Assembly: GCA_937974565.1 (NCBI GenBank)
Contig: CALJWL010000037.1
Span: forward strand, 92,896-156,895
Reading direction: 5' to 3'
Length of the DNA stretch: 64,000 nucleotides
From: an uncultured Arenicella sp.
GTDB taxonomy: Bacteria; Pseudomonadota; Gammaproteobacteria; Arenicellales; Arenicellaceae
The notes under the pieces were generated by a model. That model saw nothing but the letters and a program-made list of their open reading frames with translations. It did no database searches and was not told where the DNA came from. Of this stretch, positions 1 through 9,492 are shown piece by piece. The first letter of the stretch is position 1. Each line of letters begins with the position of its first letter. Both the position numbers and the translations under genes were made by a program.

Positions 1-617
1 TCTTCAATTGACTCTAGCGAGCTGACCGCGTTCTTATACTGTTGAATCGCATTAGTATAGTCCTGTTGCTGATATAACTGATCGCCCTCTTCAGCGAGAG
101 CTAAAGCGGATTGAAACGGCGCCTGGGCCCATACACTAACTTCTTTTGCTTCCAGCTTCTTTTTGATTTCAAGCAGTTCAGCCAGCACTTCTTGCGAGTC
201 GGTTCGTACTTGTTCTCGTTGAGACTCATTGAACGGTGCAATTTGCTCTTCGACATCAGAGGCAACCAAAGGCTGCCCAATACTTGCCTCGCCAGAGGCA
301 CTGATAAGAGTGCTATCACGACCCACGGTTGGCGCGGGTGTCAGGGTAATGAACAGCAAGGTTGCAATGCCTAACAAGGCAAACACGCACAACATTAAAT
401 TAAATTGAGAATGCCACCAAGAAGCGCCACTGCGTTCGGCGATCAAGCCACGATTTGAACCCGTAACGGTGTCGTTGGCTTGGCTAAGGGTCAACTGGTC
501 GTCAGGCGCTTGAAATTCGCTTGCTTCTATTGACTTGCCTTTTGCTTGACCCACTGGTTTGTTTGCAGAATGAGCCAAGGGTTTATTTAAGGGCTGATTT
601 TGGTCCTCTACGCTCAT
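1..617 (-). CDS. Membrane-anchored coiled-coil/TPR protein, 3' end cut by window edge
   Basis: Reading the minus strand from an ATG at 617 gives an open frame of about 205 codons that runs off the left edge, so only the N-terminal part is present. It has a polar N-terminal tail of about 75 residues, one hydrophobic segment (around residues 76-93, with FNLMLCVFALLGIA), then a charged helical region (EVLAELLEIKKKLEAKE) followed by a TPR-like helix pair containing ALAEEGDQLYQQQDYTNAI. This predicts a single-pass protein with a periplasmic coiled-coil and TPR domain. It begins 31 bases after the stop of the upstream lipoprotein gene, so the two are probably co-transcribed. The missing C-terminus may hold the functional domain; similar N-terminal layouts occur in membrane TPR proteins that end in a formylglycine-enzyme-like domain, but that is inference. 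Product not identified. Confidence 0.7.
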   Translation of the reverse strand, partial: MSVEDQNQPLNKPLAHSANKPVGQAKGKSIEASEFQAPDDQLTLSQANDTVTGSNRGLIAERSGASWWHSQFNLMLCVFALLGIATLLFITLTPAPTVGRDSTLISASGEASIGQPLVASDVEEQIAPFNESQREQVRTDSQEVLAELLEIKKKLEAKEVSVWAQAPFQSALALAEEGDQLYQQQDYTNAIQQYKNAVSSLESIE

Positions 618-648
618 TGGTTGGTTTTTTTGCTCAGTTTCATTAATA

Positions 649-1974
649 CTACTTTCCAGAATTGGTTAGGCGGGCTTGGGTCTTATCACCAATCAAGCCA
701 CTACCTGACGTTTTATCAGAACGTTCGCCCGTTTCCTGATCTATTATTTGATCAATGCTTTCGCCCTCTTCGATTTCAAACATACGAGAAAGAATGCGGC
801 GCCATTCAATAAATTGGTCTTCGACTGTGCCCGACAAGGTAATGCTGCGGTCTTGCAGATCAACCACGCTTGGCTCTAACTCTAATTCTAAAGAACGGCC
901 CATTTCACGTAATGTTTCACTGTGTGACAGCGCTTGGTCTGCTTTTAGAAAGCTACGAGCAAAAACACGTGCCCCGTAAACAGAACCGAGAATTCCCGCG
1001 GCCTGTGTGGTTCGACTTCGACTGCTATTAGCCGCCACCACACTGCCAGCAATAGCCACAATGCCTGCTATTTTCTCTTTCCGAGCCTGTTCACGCAATT
1101 GGCGCTCAAGCAACACTTCCTTGTAACTCAACTTACGCCACTCTTGATACGGAATAGACATGTTGTTATTAAAGGCGCGATAGTAATCTTGAATTACGTC
1201 TAGAAACAAATCATTACGCGAACGAATGCGATCCACTTTCAGCATGATGGGGTCGTCATTGGCTGGGATACGAGTTAGCTTAAAAACACCTTGCTCATCT
1301 TGAACCGCGTAATCATTAAACGCAGCGGGAACAAATTCACGTGCGAAAAGCACCTTAGCGGTGCTACGAATGGTTAATAACTGTCGATCACTGAGTTGTG
1401 CCCGATGATCAAAGAGGTCATTGGCAATACGGTTAAAAAGCGCCTGAAAAGGGTCTCCTGGTAAATTCACCTCAGGGTTATAGGCATATTGACTCACGGT
1501 CTGCTCGTACTGTTCGGTGAACCAAAGATTACCGCCAGCGTCACTCACATCGACTTTGAGGATCACGGTTTCGCCATTCGAATCAACCAACGTGCCCCTA
1601 ACCATCACGTCCATAACGCTGCTGTTATTAGGCAGAGATCGAACCAAGCCCCAAGCATTGCTGCGATCTAAGGTGGTTTTTAGCTGCGAGGTATACCAAA
1701 CCGCTTCGCTTTTTCGAATATTGGCGTAGGCCGCTGCGTCATCATCAAGTTCATCAACACCGTGATCAAACAGCACTACACCCACATCCAGCAATAGTTC
1801 TTCGTCTATTTTAGACTCTTGTTCGTCCGACAATTTAGAAATCGGCACCTCGACCGTTTCATGGTATTCATACGTGGTGCAGCCACTGAGAATTAGCGTT
1901 AACAACGAGAGCAAACAAATGATCGCAATAGAACGCGTTGGTCTCCGTTGATTTACTTTCTGTGCTTTTTGCAT
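649..1974 (-). CDS. Outer-membrane-type lipoprotein, conserved hypothetical, with glycine-zipper-like segment
   Basis: The 441-residue product has a lipoprotein signal: a basic N-terminus, a hydrophobic stretch and lipobox ILSGC with the lipidated Cys at residue 32. The early mature region (about 60-180) alternates strands and helices and includes GVVLFDHGV and a W-rich stretch. Around residues 300-340 lies an Ala/Gly-rich segment (AGIVAIAGSVVAANSS) that resembles a glycine-zipper or membrane-inserting helix pair. The C-terminus is acidic (EIEEGESIDQIIDQE). I recognise no enzyme motif. It sits between the acidic repeat lipoprotein (upstream) and the membrane TPR gene (31 bases downstream), all on the minus strand, suggesting one envelope-associated operon. 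Function unknown; lipidation and envelope location are well supported. Confidence 0.8.
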   Translation of the reverse strand: MQKAQKVNQRRPTRSIAIICLLSLLTLILSGCTTYEYHETVEVPISKLSDEQESKIDEELLLDVGVVLFDHGVDELDDDAAAYANIRKSEAVWYTSQLKTTLDRSNAWGLVRSLPNNSSVMDVMVRGTLVDSNGETVILKVDVSDAGGNLWFTEQYEQTVSQYAYNPEVNLPGDPFQALFNRIANDLFDHRAQLSDRQLLTIRSTAKVLFAREFVPAAFNDYAVQDEQGVFKLTRIPANDDPIMLKVDRIRSRNDLFLDVIQDYYRAFNNNMSIPYQEWRKLSYKEVLLERQLREQARKEKIAGIVAIAGSVVAANSSRSRTTQAAGILGSVYGARVFARSFLKADQALSHSETLREMGRSLELELEPSVVDLQDRSITLSGTVEDQFIEWRRILSRMFEIEEGESIDQIIDQETGERSDKTSGSGLIGDKTQARLTNSGK

Positions 1975-2046
1975 GGTTTGTCTCAGTCTAATTTTACAAC
2001 ATGGCGGAGCGTCTCTTGGCTTATTCGGGCATAACCTTATACGCCG

Positions 2047-2081
2047 TTGGCTGTGATTCTAAAAACTAATCCCACAGCCAA
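2047..2081. repeat. Inverted repeat (hairpin) between two lipoprotein genes
   Basis: TTGGCTGTG at 2047-2055 is the exact reverse complement of CACAGCCAA at 2073-2081, leaving a 17-base loop. It lies in the 219-base gap, 113 bases beyond the stop of the acidic lipoprotein gene and 73 bases before the next start. No T-run follows the minus-strand hairpin, so it is a weak terminator candidate; an RNA-processing or attenuation hairpin, or a regulator site, is equally possible. Confidence 0.4.
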
Positions 2082-2193
2082 ACGCTTCCACCAACTTCCT
2101 AAATACCTCTACCTATGTTACCGATATGGCATTAGCGACACGCCAGAGAATACCCAATACCACAATGAAATGAAAAAGCGCACCGTTATAACT

Positions 2194-3297
2194 CTACAGA
2201 CCTTTGTAGCTGTAATATTCTTCCCAAAGCTTCTTCTTTAGCTCTGGGTCCGTCTCAGCTTCAGCAGCCTCACGAATTTGCCGTGCGACGATGTCATCAT
2301 TTTTTCGTAAATCTTCTATGTCAGGGCGCTTAGGATCGGCGTTCTCATCTTCGTCAAAGTCATTGCCAGGGTCGCTGCCTTTACGGTCTTCACCACCTTC
2401 TGAAGAAGCACCTCCGGCGCCACTATTAGATGACGACGACCCGCCTTTCTGCTCACCAGAGCCTTGACTTCCAGAGGGTGTTGGCGTTTTTTTGCCTTTG
2501 TCATTGCCATCAGCGCTTTCATCATACTCTTCAAAAGCGACAACGCCCCCTAGGCCATCTTCGCCTGCATTTTCGTTTGCACGCTCTTCGGCGTAGGTTT
2601 TTTCGCGTTCAATTTCTTCATCAAAATCGCCAAGAGTCTCATCAAGCTCTTTTTCCAATTCTTCAAGCTCTTTATCACTCAGCCCCCCACGTTCATCAAA
2701 TTGCGGTTGTTCGAAACCGCCACCTTCGCCACTTTGGTCGGGCTCTTCGAAAGTCACGTCGTCTTCGCCACCTTCGCCCCCATTTTCACCTTCTAGATCT
2801 TCATCATCTTCCCAACCATCGGGTGCTTCGCCCTGTGAACCTTCGTCGCCTTGACCTTCTTGACCTTCTTGACCTTCTTGACCTTCTTGACCTTCTTGAC
2901 CTTCTTGACCTTCTTGACCTTCTTGACCTTCTTGACCTTCACCACTTTCACCGCCTTGCGCACCTTCGGGTGGTTCTCCAGACTCACCGCTTTCACTACC
3001 TTCTTGATCGCCGGCAGGAGGTTGACCAGATGGCGAGGAACTTGGGGTTGAAGGTTGACTTGGGGTTGATGGGCCAGGTAACGGTGGCGGTAAACCTTGA
3101 TCACCACTTTCACCGCTGCCGCCACCACTGGGTGGTGTGGGTATCGAAGGGCCACTTGGCCCTTGAGGTGAACCCTGTTGTTGGCCACCGTTTGGATTGA
3201 TCGGTGTGGCACACGAAGCCAATCCCAAAATCAAACCAGCGACAAAAGTGAGCTTTAAAATTGGGCACTTAGTGGGTTGTGAATCAAGATTTTTCAA
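2194..3297 (-). CDS. Acidic Gly/Glu/Gln-rich repeat lipoprotein
   Basis: A 367-residue protein with a lipoprotein signal (hydrophobic FVAGLILGLASC, lipidated Cys at residue 29). The first codon is TTG at 3297; no ATG or other start lies between it and the lipobox, so a TTG start is likely. The mature part is low complexity: a Pro/Gly/Ser-rich stretch (about 35-95), a Glu/Gly/Ser region with ten consecutive Glu-Gly-Gln triplets (about 120-150), a strongly acidic part (DDEDLEGE and similar), a short predicted coiled coil (ELEELEKELDETLGDFDEEIEREK, split here over residues about 208-232), another Ser/Gly-rich linker, and a helical C-terminal tail of about 50 residues ending EEYYSYKGL. It probably forms a long extended periplasmic or surface tether. 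Composition is unlike its neighbours. Function unknown. It belongs to the left-end envelope gene group. Confidence 0.8.
   Translation of the reverse strand: MKNLDSQPTKCPILKLTFVAGLILGLASCATPINPNGGQQQGSPQGPSGPSIPTPPSGGGSGESGDQGLPPPLPGPSTPSQPSTPSSSPSGQPPAGDQEGSESGESGEPPEGAQGGESGEGQEGQEGQEGQEGQEGQEGQEGQEGQEGQGDEGSQGEAPDGWEDDEDLEGENGGEGGEDDVTFEEPDQSGEGGGFEQPQFDERGGLSDKELEELEKELDETLGDFDEEIEREKTYAEERANENAGEDGLGGVVAFEEYDESADGNDKGKKTPTPSGSQGSGEQKGGSSSSNSGAGGASSEGGEDRKGSDPGNDFDEDENADPKRPDIEDLRKNDDIVARQIREAAEAETDPELKKKLWEEYYSYKGL
2851..2940 (-). repeat. Ten perfect 9-bp tandem repeats (Glu-Gly-Gln codons)
   Basis: The plus-strand unit TTGACCTTC is repeated ten times without a mismatch across 90 bases. 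On the coding (minus) strand each unit reads GAAGGTCAA, giving Glu-Gly-Gln. The unit is a multiple of three, so slippage changes the length of the lipoprotein without breaking the frame. The lack of any synonymous differences between units points to recent expansion. The repeat also creates open frames on the opposite strand that are not genes. Confidence 0.95.
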
Positions 3298-3391
3298 TAT
3301 TGTGTTCTCATTATTTTAGTGCTTTCTGATGCTCGTAAAGTGATCATCACCAAAGTAAAAATTGCCTTGACAATGAAGATCTTGGCGGACG

Positions 3392-5074
3392 TTATAGCCC
3401 CTCATTGGCTTTTAACTCTTCCACTTTGGCAACCCGTTCTCCAGAGCGCAGTTTAACTCGTATATCGTAGTCAAAATTATGGGTGGCAATCATTTTGCCA
3501 TTTTCAACCATGGGTCGAAACTTCAATCGCTTAGAAATTCGTTTGGCTCTGAATACGATCTTAGGCTCAGGAGCGTCGGCCGCTGACGTGTGTATTTTGC
3601 CTACACGACCGTATTTATCAATATCAAAGTTCAGCGGCACTGCGACTATTCCGTCACGACTAATGCTCTCTTCACGCTGACTAACGTAGTTAAAATCGGG
3701 CAGCCGCACAGGGGTGTCAAAACTGGTAACCAGTTCATGTGTTTCATCCAGTTCAGCGGCTTTTAGCCACGCTAAATTGTAACTTCTGGCCGCTTGCTGA
3801 CTGCCATTAAACAATAAATACATATCACCAATACCACGCAGAGCGCGTACTTGATGCTCTACATTATTCTCTTTTTGGGCTTTTATAAGATACTTTTTTA
3901 AATGGTATAAACCATTGCCCAGATAATTACTACCCGTACGCGCCTTGGGCGACTTATCTATGTCCGTAAACTGACGAAATCTGGATTTTTCGTAAAAAGA
4001 TCGATCTATTTCTCGATTGATGGTGCTTTTAATAAACTGCAACAGCGCAAGCTCACCATAAGGCATTACTCGTTCCGTTAAAGGCGCATCGCCATAACGG
4101 TTAAGCGCGTAGTTAAAAAGCCTGATCGCACTATTTATTCGCTCAAGCGCCAGTTCTGTCACCTTGGGTTCAAAATAGTATTGATGAATATACAGATTGC
4201 CCAACCTAATAATCATATCGAAGGTATAAGCATCGCGAATATCGGGGTTTTTCTTCTCTAACCAAATAATTTGCTTGAGGTGCTTTTCCATATCAGCGGC
4301 TTCATACTTTGCACCGTGCATATCGAACAACGCACGTAATACTGGCCGTTGTTCGATGGCATACACTCCATTATTAATTTTTGCTAGATGCAATGCTTTG
4401 GCATACATATCCCGTGCTTCATCTAATCTGCCTGCTTGGGCTAGAAGCTTACCGTATGCCAAGTAGGATTCGCCTAAGTTATCACTGAAGGCGTCCTCCT
4501 CTTCTTCGATCTGTTGGATTTGTAGGAATTGCCTTTCTAAGCTTGCTCGAAACTCTGGGGTTAAGTCGACCACCGGAATTGGGCTGACGGTTTTCTCTAT
4601 AATAGGTTCAACGTAGATATCTTCAGCAACAGGTTCAATCTCAACCCCTACCAAAGAAACGGGCTCACGAAGGCTTCCACCCTCCGAATCAGACCCGTTT
4701 TTCTCCATTTTAAGCTCGTTAGGGGTAGGGGCAACGTCTGCTTGCTGAGTAATAGACTTTTGATCTTTGTCTTCTGTAACAACCACATCAAACTCAAGCG
4801 TTACCTCTGGTACTTCAGTTGGCGCAACATTTTCGTTTGCCTCATCAATAAGACTATCGACTGTTTGTTGATTAGCCACATTGGAACTCGTATCAACTGG
4901 AGTTGATTCGGACAGTTGCCACGAAGAGTCGGTCTGGGAAAGTGCAAACGTAGGCAATGTCGATATTATGAAACTTCCCAACACAACACACACGACAACA
5001 GCACGGGGGCGTTTATCTCGATGTCCACAGTCCATTGCAAAACCTCGAAGACTATCTTGTTGGACGAGTTTCAT
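3392..5074 (-). CDS. Exported TPR protein with TonB-C-like C-terminal domain
   Basis: A 560-residue protein. The N-terminus carries a hydrophobic export signal (VVVCVVLGSFIISTLP, ending near TFALS at about residue 46); the ATG at 5074 is used, but a second Met at residue 14 would leave a more typical signal peptide. Residues about 50-165 are acidic and low complexity. From about 180 to 430 there are helical repeats of TPR type (for example GESYLAYGKLLAQAGRLDEA and ALRGIGDMYLLFNGSQQAAR). The last 80 residues (VPLNFDIDKYGRVGKI, then LKFRPMVENG) have the pattern of the TonB C-terminal fold, which binds outer-membrane partners. It heads the left-end envelope group. A role in an envelope complex is likely but not proven. 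Confidence 0.75.
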   Translation of the reverse strand: MKLVQQDSLRGFAMDCGHRDKRPRAVVVCVVLGSFIISTLPTFALSQTDSSWQLSESTPVDTSSNVANQQTVDSLIDEANENVAPTEVPEVTLEFDVVVTEDKDQKSITQQADVAPTPNELKMEKNGSDSEGGSLREPVSLVGVEIEPVAEDIYVEPIIEKTVSPIPVVDLTPEFRASLERQFLQIQQIEEEEDAFSDNLGESYLAYGKLLAQAGRLDEARDMYAKALHLAKINNGVYAIEQRPVLRALFDMHGAKYEAADMEKHLKQIIWLEKKNPDIRDAYTFDMIIRLGNLYIHQYYFEPKVTELALERINSAIRLFNYALNRYGDAPLTERVMPYGELALLQFIKSTINREIDRSFYEKSRFRQFTDIDKSPKARTGSNYLGNGLYHLKKYLIKAQKENNVEHQVRALRGIGDMYLLFNGSQQAARSYNLAWLKAAELDETHELVTSFDTPVRLPDFNYVSQREESISRDGIVAVPLNFDIDKYGRVGKIHTSAADAPEPKIVFRAKRISKRLKFRPMVENGKMIATHNFDYDIRVKLRSGERVAKVEELKANEGL

Positions 5075-5252
5075 AGGCTAGCTTTTTAGTTTGGTTTTCT
5101 TTTACCTTAGTACTGACCGCGTTACGAAAAGTTTCAGCATTACCAAATTTTAATAATTGCCCAGTATTTAGACGCAATAATCGTGCATTAGTTTCAATGC
5201 AATAACAAAGCACAAGACACCATGTCCATCACGGTTGCCCTAGCAGGAGTCA

Positions 5253-6293
5253 TCAAACCCTTATAAGTCTGGGCTCTATTTCTAAATGAATTCCGTATCT
5301 GTCCTTGATATCCGCTTGAATTTCCTTAGCAAAACTTTCTATGGCACACCCATTTTGCTTATTTGGGTTGGTGATAACCAAAGCTTGAGTTTGATGGACA
5401 CACACACCGTCTCGTCTTTTCGTTTTCCAACCGGCATTATCAATCAACCACGCGGCTGCCAGCTTAATTACAGTGTCTTGTTTAAAAGCCACAATTTCTG
5501 GGTGTACACTTTTTAGCGCACTGAAAGTTTCTTGATCAATAATGGGGTTTTTAAAAAAGCTACCCGCATTAGGAATGTCTGCAGGGTCTGGCAGCTTCTC
5601 TGTTCTAAGGCTGACTACGGCACTAAAAACGTCCTTCAACGTCAATTCGCCTTGTGTTAAACGTTCAGCCCTGTCTTGCAGAGCGGGGTAGTTCAACACC
5701 AAACTTGATGCCGTCTTTTTAAGTTCAAACGTGACCGACGTTACGACCTTAACCTCAGACCAGTCTTGCTTAAAACGACTTTCTCTGTAGGCAAAATGAC
5801 AGTCTTTGTTCGTGAATCGGTCTACTTGTAAGGTATTGAGGTCAAGCGCCTCAAGACTAATGATGGCGTCTTTAACTTCAACGCCATAAGCACCAATATT
5901 TTGAATGGGTGCGGCACCAACAGTGCCCGGTATTAACGCTAAGTTTTCCAATCCGTGCCATGCTTTTTCGACGCAGCGTTTAACAAAGTCGTGCCAATTT
6001 TCACCGGCGGCAACGCGCACGTGAACTGTGGCCTCGTTTTCCTTAACCACCTCTAGCCCTTGCAAACGATTAAGAATTACATGGCCATTATAGTCACCCA
6101 CAAACACCGTGTTGCTGCCTTCACCTAGAACTAAAAATGGCAGCCCCTCAGCTTTGGCATTCTTAACCGCTGTTATCAACTCATCAAGAGAGCCAACGGG
6201 CGTGAGTTGCCTACACTTGGCAGGAACGGCCAGTGTGTTGTGAGGGCCCAACTCCGCCCAAGCGGTTTTTTCCGTATTGGCCGGTTTAGGCAT
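5253..6293 (-). CDS. murB: UDP-N-acetylenolpyruvoylglucosamine reductase
   Basis: MurB reduces UDP-N-acetylglucosamine enolpyruvate to UDP-N-acetylmuramate with NADPH and FAD, the second committed step of peptidoglycan synthesis in the cytoplasm. The 346-residue protein shows the FAD-binding signature LGEGSNTVF (56-64), IPGTVGAAPIQNIGAYG (121-137), the tyrosine loop YRESRF (169-174) typical of type I (E. coli-like) MurB, the catalytic serine in NAGSFFKNP (Ser245) and the terminal glutamate in EIEPR (Glu340). It starts 36 bases downstream of aspS and is the last gene of that minus-strand run. Length and motifs match the family; confidence is high. Confidence 0.97.
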   Translation of the reverse strand: MPKPANTEKTAWAELGPHNTLAVPAKCRQLTPVGSLDELITAVKNAKAEGLPFLVLGEGSNTVFVGDYNGHVILNRLQGLEVVKENEATVHVRVAAGENWHDFVKRCVEKAWHGLENLALIPGTVGAAPIQNIGAYGVEVKDAIISLEALDLNTLQVDRFTNKDCHFAYRESRFKQDWSEVKVVTSVTFELKKTASSLVLNYPALQDRAERLTQGELTLKDVFSAVVSLRTEKLPDPADIPNAGSFFKNPIIDQETFSALKSVHPEIVAFKQDTVIKLAAAWLIDNAGWKTKRRDGVCVHQTQALVITNPNKQNGCAIESFAKEIQADIKDRYGIHLEIEPRLIRV

Positions 6294-6329
6294 GATGTCT
6301 GAGTGTTTTGGCCGTAAAAAAGCTCACGC

Positions 6330-8144
6330 TTATTCGGTGGCATCGCCCCCAGATTTTGCCGCCTGTGCCGCTGGGCTTAAACGAATATGCAAATCGCGCA
6401 GTTGGGTTTTATCTACATCGCTTGGCGCATCGGTCAATAAGCAAGAGGCTTTTTGCGTTTTCGGAAAGGCAATCACATCACGAATTGAGTCTACATTAGA
6501 CATCATGGCGGTAATACGATCGATACCAAAGGCAATACCACCGTGTGGCGGCGCGCCAAAACGCAGTGCATCCAACAAGAAGCCAAACTTTTCTTCGGCT
6601 TCTGTGTCATCGATCCCCAGTGCCTCAAAAGCAAGTTTTTGCACATCAGTCTGATGGATACGAATTGAACCGCCACCAATTTCTGTGCCGTTTAATACCA
6701 TGTCGTAGGCACGCGATAATACTTTGCCTGGGTTAGTTTGAAGCTGGTCAATCTGATCGGTTTTAGGCGCAGTAAAGGGGTGATGCAACGACGTCCATCG
6801 ACCACTGTCTTCATCACGCTCAAACATTGGGAAGTCAACCACCCACATTGGAGCCCATTGAGATTCAATCATATCAAGATCATGACCGACCTTAACCCGA
6901 AGTGCCGCCAATGAGTCATTAACGACTTTGGCTTTATCAGCACCAAAGAAAATTAAATCACCGTCTTGCGCTCCCGTACGCTCTATCACGCCGTTCAGTG
7001 CCTCATCAGACAAATTTTTCACGATGGGTGATTGCAACCCATCACGGCCAGCCGCGATGTCATTAACTTTAATATAAGCCAGCCCACGTGCGCCGTAATT
7101 ACCAACAAACGTGGTGTAATCATCAATTTCTTTGCGACTCAGTTTCTGCGACCCTGCGGGCACTCGCAAAGCAGCAACACGACCATCGTCTGCATTAGCC
7201 GGCGTTGCAAAAACTTTAAAGCTCGAGTCTCGCATTAAATCGGTAACCGACACCAGCTTTAACGGAATACGCAAATCAGGGCGATCTATCCCATATTGCT
7301 CAACCGCATCGGCGTAAGTCATGCGTGGGAACTCTTTGTCCAGATCGACATCGAGTTTGTCTTTAAATAAATCACGAATCATGATTTCCATCATGGTCAT
7401 GATTTCTTCTTCATTCATGAATGAGGTTTCGATGTCCAACTGAGTAAATTCAGGCTGACGATCAGCACGCAAGTCTTCATCACGAAAACAACGTGCAATC
7501 TGATAATAGCGCTCAAAGCCGGCAACCATTAGCAATTGCTTAAACAACTGAGGGGATTGTGGCAGAGCAAAAAAGTCACCTTGATGCACTCGGCTTGGCA
7601 CTAAATAGTCACGCGCGCCTTCTGGCGTTGATTTAGTCAGAATCGGGGTTTCGATATCGACGAAATTTTCAGCCTCTAAGAAGTCACGAAAGTATTTGGT
7701 GACGCCACTGCGCAGACGGAAAATCTTCTGCATTGGCTCACGACGCAAATCTAAGTAACGATATTTAAGACGCACGGCTTCGCTGGTGTCATCTTCGTCT
7801 AGCTGAAACGGAATCGGGTCGGCTCTGTTAAGCACCTCGATCTGCGTGGCGTACACTTCGACCATGCCGGTTGGCATTTCAGGGTTAGTGGTGCCTTCTG
7901 GGCGTGGGCGAACTTTAGCCGTAACTTGCAAAACGTGTTCATTGCGAACCGTTTCGGCTAAAGCAAATGCGTCAATGGCATCTGGGTCCACAACCACTTG
8001 CAGCAAGCCAGAGGCATCACGCAAGTCAATAAAGATAACGCCGCCGTGGTCACGGCGACGATGCGCCCACCCCGAAACAGTAACAACTTGATCGATAAGG
8101 CTTTCGTTTACTTGGCCACAATTATGGCTACGCATTGCTTTCAT
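6330..8144 (-). CDS. aspS: Aspartyl-tRNA synthetase
   Basis: Class II synthetase charging tRNA-Asp (604 residues, usual for the bacterial type). The N-terminal OB-fold anticodon-binding domain begins [14 protein letters not shown] and contains [12 protein letters not shown]. Class II motif 2 is [14 protein letters not shown] and motif 3 is GIAFGIDR near the C-terminus; the long insert between them is the bacterial GAD domain. The start ATG overlaps the stop of the upstream DUF502 gene (TAATG at 8144-8146), so translation is probably coupled. Whether the enzyme also charges tRNA-Asn cannot be decided from this window. Confidence 0.97.
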   Translation of the reverse strand: MKAMRSHNCGQVNESLIDQVVTVSGWAHRRRDHGGVIFIDLRDASGLLQVVVDPDAIDAFALAETVRNEHVLQVTAKVRPRPEGTTNPEMPTGMVEVYATQIEVLNRADPIPFQLDEDDTSEAVRLKYRYLDLRREPMQKIFRLRSGVTKYFRDFLEAENFVDIETPILTKSTPEGARDYLVPSRVHQGDFFALPQSPQLFKQLLMVAGFERYYQIARCFRDEDLRADRQPEFTQLDIETSFMNEEEIMTMMEIMIRDLFKDKLDVDLDKEFPRMTYADAVEQYGIDRPDLRIPLKLVSVTDLMRDSSFKVFATPANADDGRVAALRVPAGSQKLSRKEIDDYTTFVGNYGARGLAYIKVNDIAAGRDGLQSPIVKNLSDEALNGVIERTGAQDGDLIFFGADKAKVVNDSLAALRVKVGHDLDMIESQWAPMWVVDFPMFERDEDSGRWTSLHHPFTAPKTDQIDQLQTNPGKVLSRAYDMVLNGTEIGGGSIRIHQTDVQKLAFEALGIDDTEAEEKFGFLLDALRFGAPPHGGIAFGIDRITAMMSNVDSIRDVIAFPKTQKASCLLTDAPSDVDKTQLRDLHIRLSPAAQAAKSGGDATE

Positions 8145-8815
8145 TATTTAACTCGTTTCGCTTTTTGCTTTTCTTTAGCTCGAATTTCAGCCGCTACTTT
8201 TTCGGCTTCAATTGGGTCGTCCAAAGGATTAACTACCCCCGCAGACAGGATCATTTTCAACCCCACCTCTACGGGTATATCAAGGCGCTTAATATCCGAT
8301 GGCGGCACCATCAGATAAAAACCAGAGGTAGGGTTCGGTGTGGTGGGCACATAAATATTGGTCAAATCTTGGCTCACCACGTTCTTAAATTTTTTCGGTG
8401 TATCACCAGTTACAAAGGCCAGCATCCACATACCACGACGTGGGTATTCAACTAACACAACCTCACGAAATGATTGGCTGGCATCGGCGAATAGACTCTG
8501 AGTAATTTGTTTAACGGCACCATAAACCGTCCGCACCAGCGGGATACGCGACAATATAGCTTCCCATGCGCCAACTAATTTACGGCCAAAAAAATTGGCG
8601 GCAATAAGCCCTGTCAGCATGACCAACATCACGGTAAGAATCACACCCAGGCCTGGTACTTTAAAGCCGATCAAGGTTTCTGGCCGGTAGGCAACAGGCA
8701 ACAACAATAAACTGCGATCAATAAGGTTGATTGCGAACGACAACACCACAAAGGTGGCCACCAGTGGCAGCCAAACCAGTAAACCGGCGACAAAATATTT
8801 GCGTAAGCTAGTCAT
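8144..8815 (-). CDS. DUF502 family inner-membrane protein
   Basis: A 223-residue protein with two long hydrophobic segments near the N-terminus (residues about 8-28 and 55-78) and a conserved C-terminal cytoplasmic-type domain containing [15 protein letters not shown] and [16 protein letters not shown], the pattern of the DUF502 family. The function of the family in bacteria is not settled. It lies directly upstream of aspS with overlapping stop and start codons, and downstream of a FmdB-type gene; FmdB, DUF502 and aspS are often adjacent in gammaproteobacteria. Confidence 0.9.
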   Translation of the reverse strand: MTSLRKYFVAGLLVWLPLVATFVVLSFAINLIDRSLLLLPVAYRPETLIGFKVPGLGVILTVMLVMLTGLIAANFFGRKLVGAWEAILSRIPLVRTVYGAVKQITQSLFADASQSFREVVLVEYPRRGMWMLAFVTGDTPKKFKNVVSQDLTNIYVPTTPNPTSGFYLMVPPSDIKRLDIPVEVGLKMILSAGVVNPLDDPIEAEKVAAEIRAKEKQKAKRVK

Positions 8816-8891
8816 ACTTTTTACCTATTCGTTTGTTTGTCGTATTGTTTAGAAACATTGAACACAGGCTAACAATGCAAGCGCTCTTAAT

Positions 8892-9227
8892 CTAGTCGGA
8901 ACTCGCCGTGCTAGCCGAAGCCGACTCGGTTGAATTACTGTTACTTTCCGGGCTACCAGAACTCGGCGAAGCACCCTTAACGCTTGAGTCGCTTTTCGCC
9001 GCGCTTCCCTCTGATTTATTGGCGTTAACCGCGGGCTTTTTACCTGAGTTCTTAAAGTCTGTTTCATACCAGCCCGTGCCTTTTAATTTAAACGCCGCCG
9101 CCGTCACTTGTTTTTTCAAAGCGGGGGCCGCACAACTCGGGCAGTCGATCAGTTTGGGGTCGCTCATTTTTTGCAGAGCTTCCATTTGATGGCCACAGTT
9201 GGCGCATTTATATTGATAAATTGGCAT
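8892..9227 (-). CDS. FmdB-family zinc-ribbon protein
   Basis: A small (111-residue) protein starting MPIYQYKCANCGH with a second pair in CPSCAAP, giving the two CxxC knuckles of the FmdB/putative regulatory zinc ribbon within the first 35 residues. The motif KGTGWYETDF after the ribbon is characteristic of the family. The C-terminal third is low complexity, rich in Ser, Ala, Lys and Asn. The family was named from an amidase/formamidase gene context and has no firm general function. It is probably co-transcribed with DUF502 and aspS (76-base gap). Confidence 0.9.
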   Translation of the reverse strand: MPIYQYKCANCGHQMEALQKMSDPKLIDCPSCAAPALKKQVTAAAFKLKGTGWYETDFKNSGKKPAVNANKSEGSAAKSDSSVKGASPSSGSPESNSNSTESASASTASSD

Positions 9228-9350
9228 AATTTAGAATGTCGATTAGTGTTATAACGCCATTAGCACTCAGTAAAACTGGCGCGTGATTATACTTTGATCA
9301 ACGGTTTCAATAAAAACGATTTTACGAAAAGACCAAATAAAAACGGACAA

Positions 9351-9479
9351 AATAAGCCAATTGCAGATTTATCTGTTGCGATTAAAGGCGCAATTTTGAT
9401 AGCAGGGCGTTGATTGCCGACAAATAAAGGTTATGCGATGGCACTCACAGTGCGGCCTTTAAAGCGTGTTTGGCTTATT
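9351..9479. repeat. Separated 10-bp inverted repeat in the pmbA-fmdB gap
   Basis: AATAAGCCAA (9351-9360) and TTGGCTTATT (9470-9479) are exact reverse complements, 109 bases apart, in the 265-base gap between pmbA and the FmdB-type gene. The gap is AT-rich and should hold the promoter of the fmdB-DUF502-aspS-murB run. The repeat could be a paired regulator site, but chance cannot be excluded. Confidence 0.3.
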
Positions 9480-9492
9480 GATTGCTACCAAA

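Noticed and set aside
2430..3200. Long plus-strand and second minus-frame ORFs across the lipoprotein repeat
   Set aside because: They are created by the 9-bp repeat and low-complexity codons of the real minus-strand gene; composition (Leu/Asp/His or Lys/Val runs) is not protein-like.
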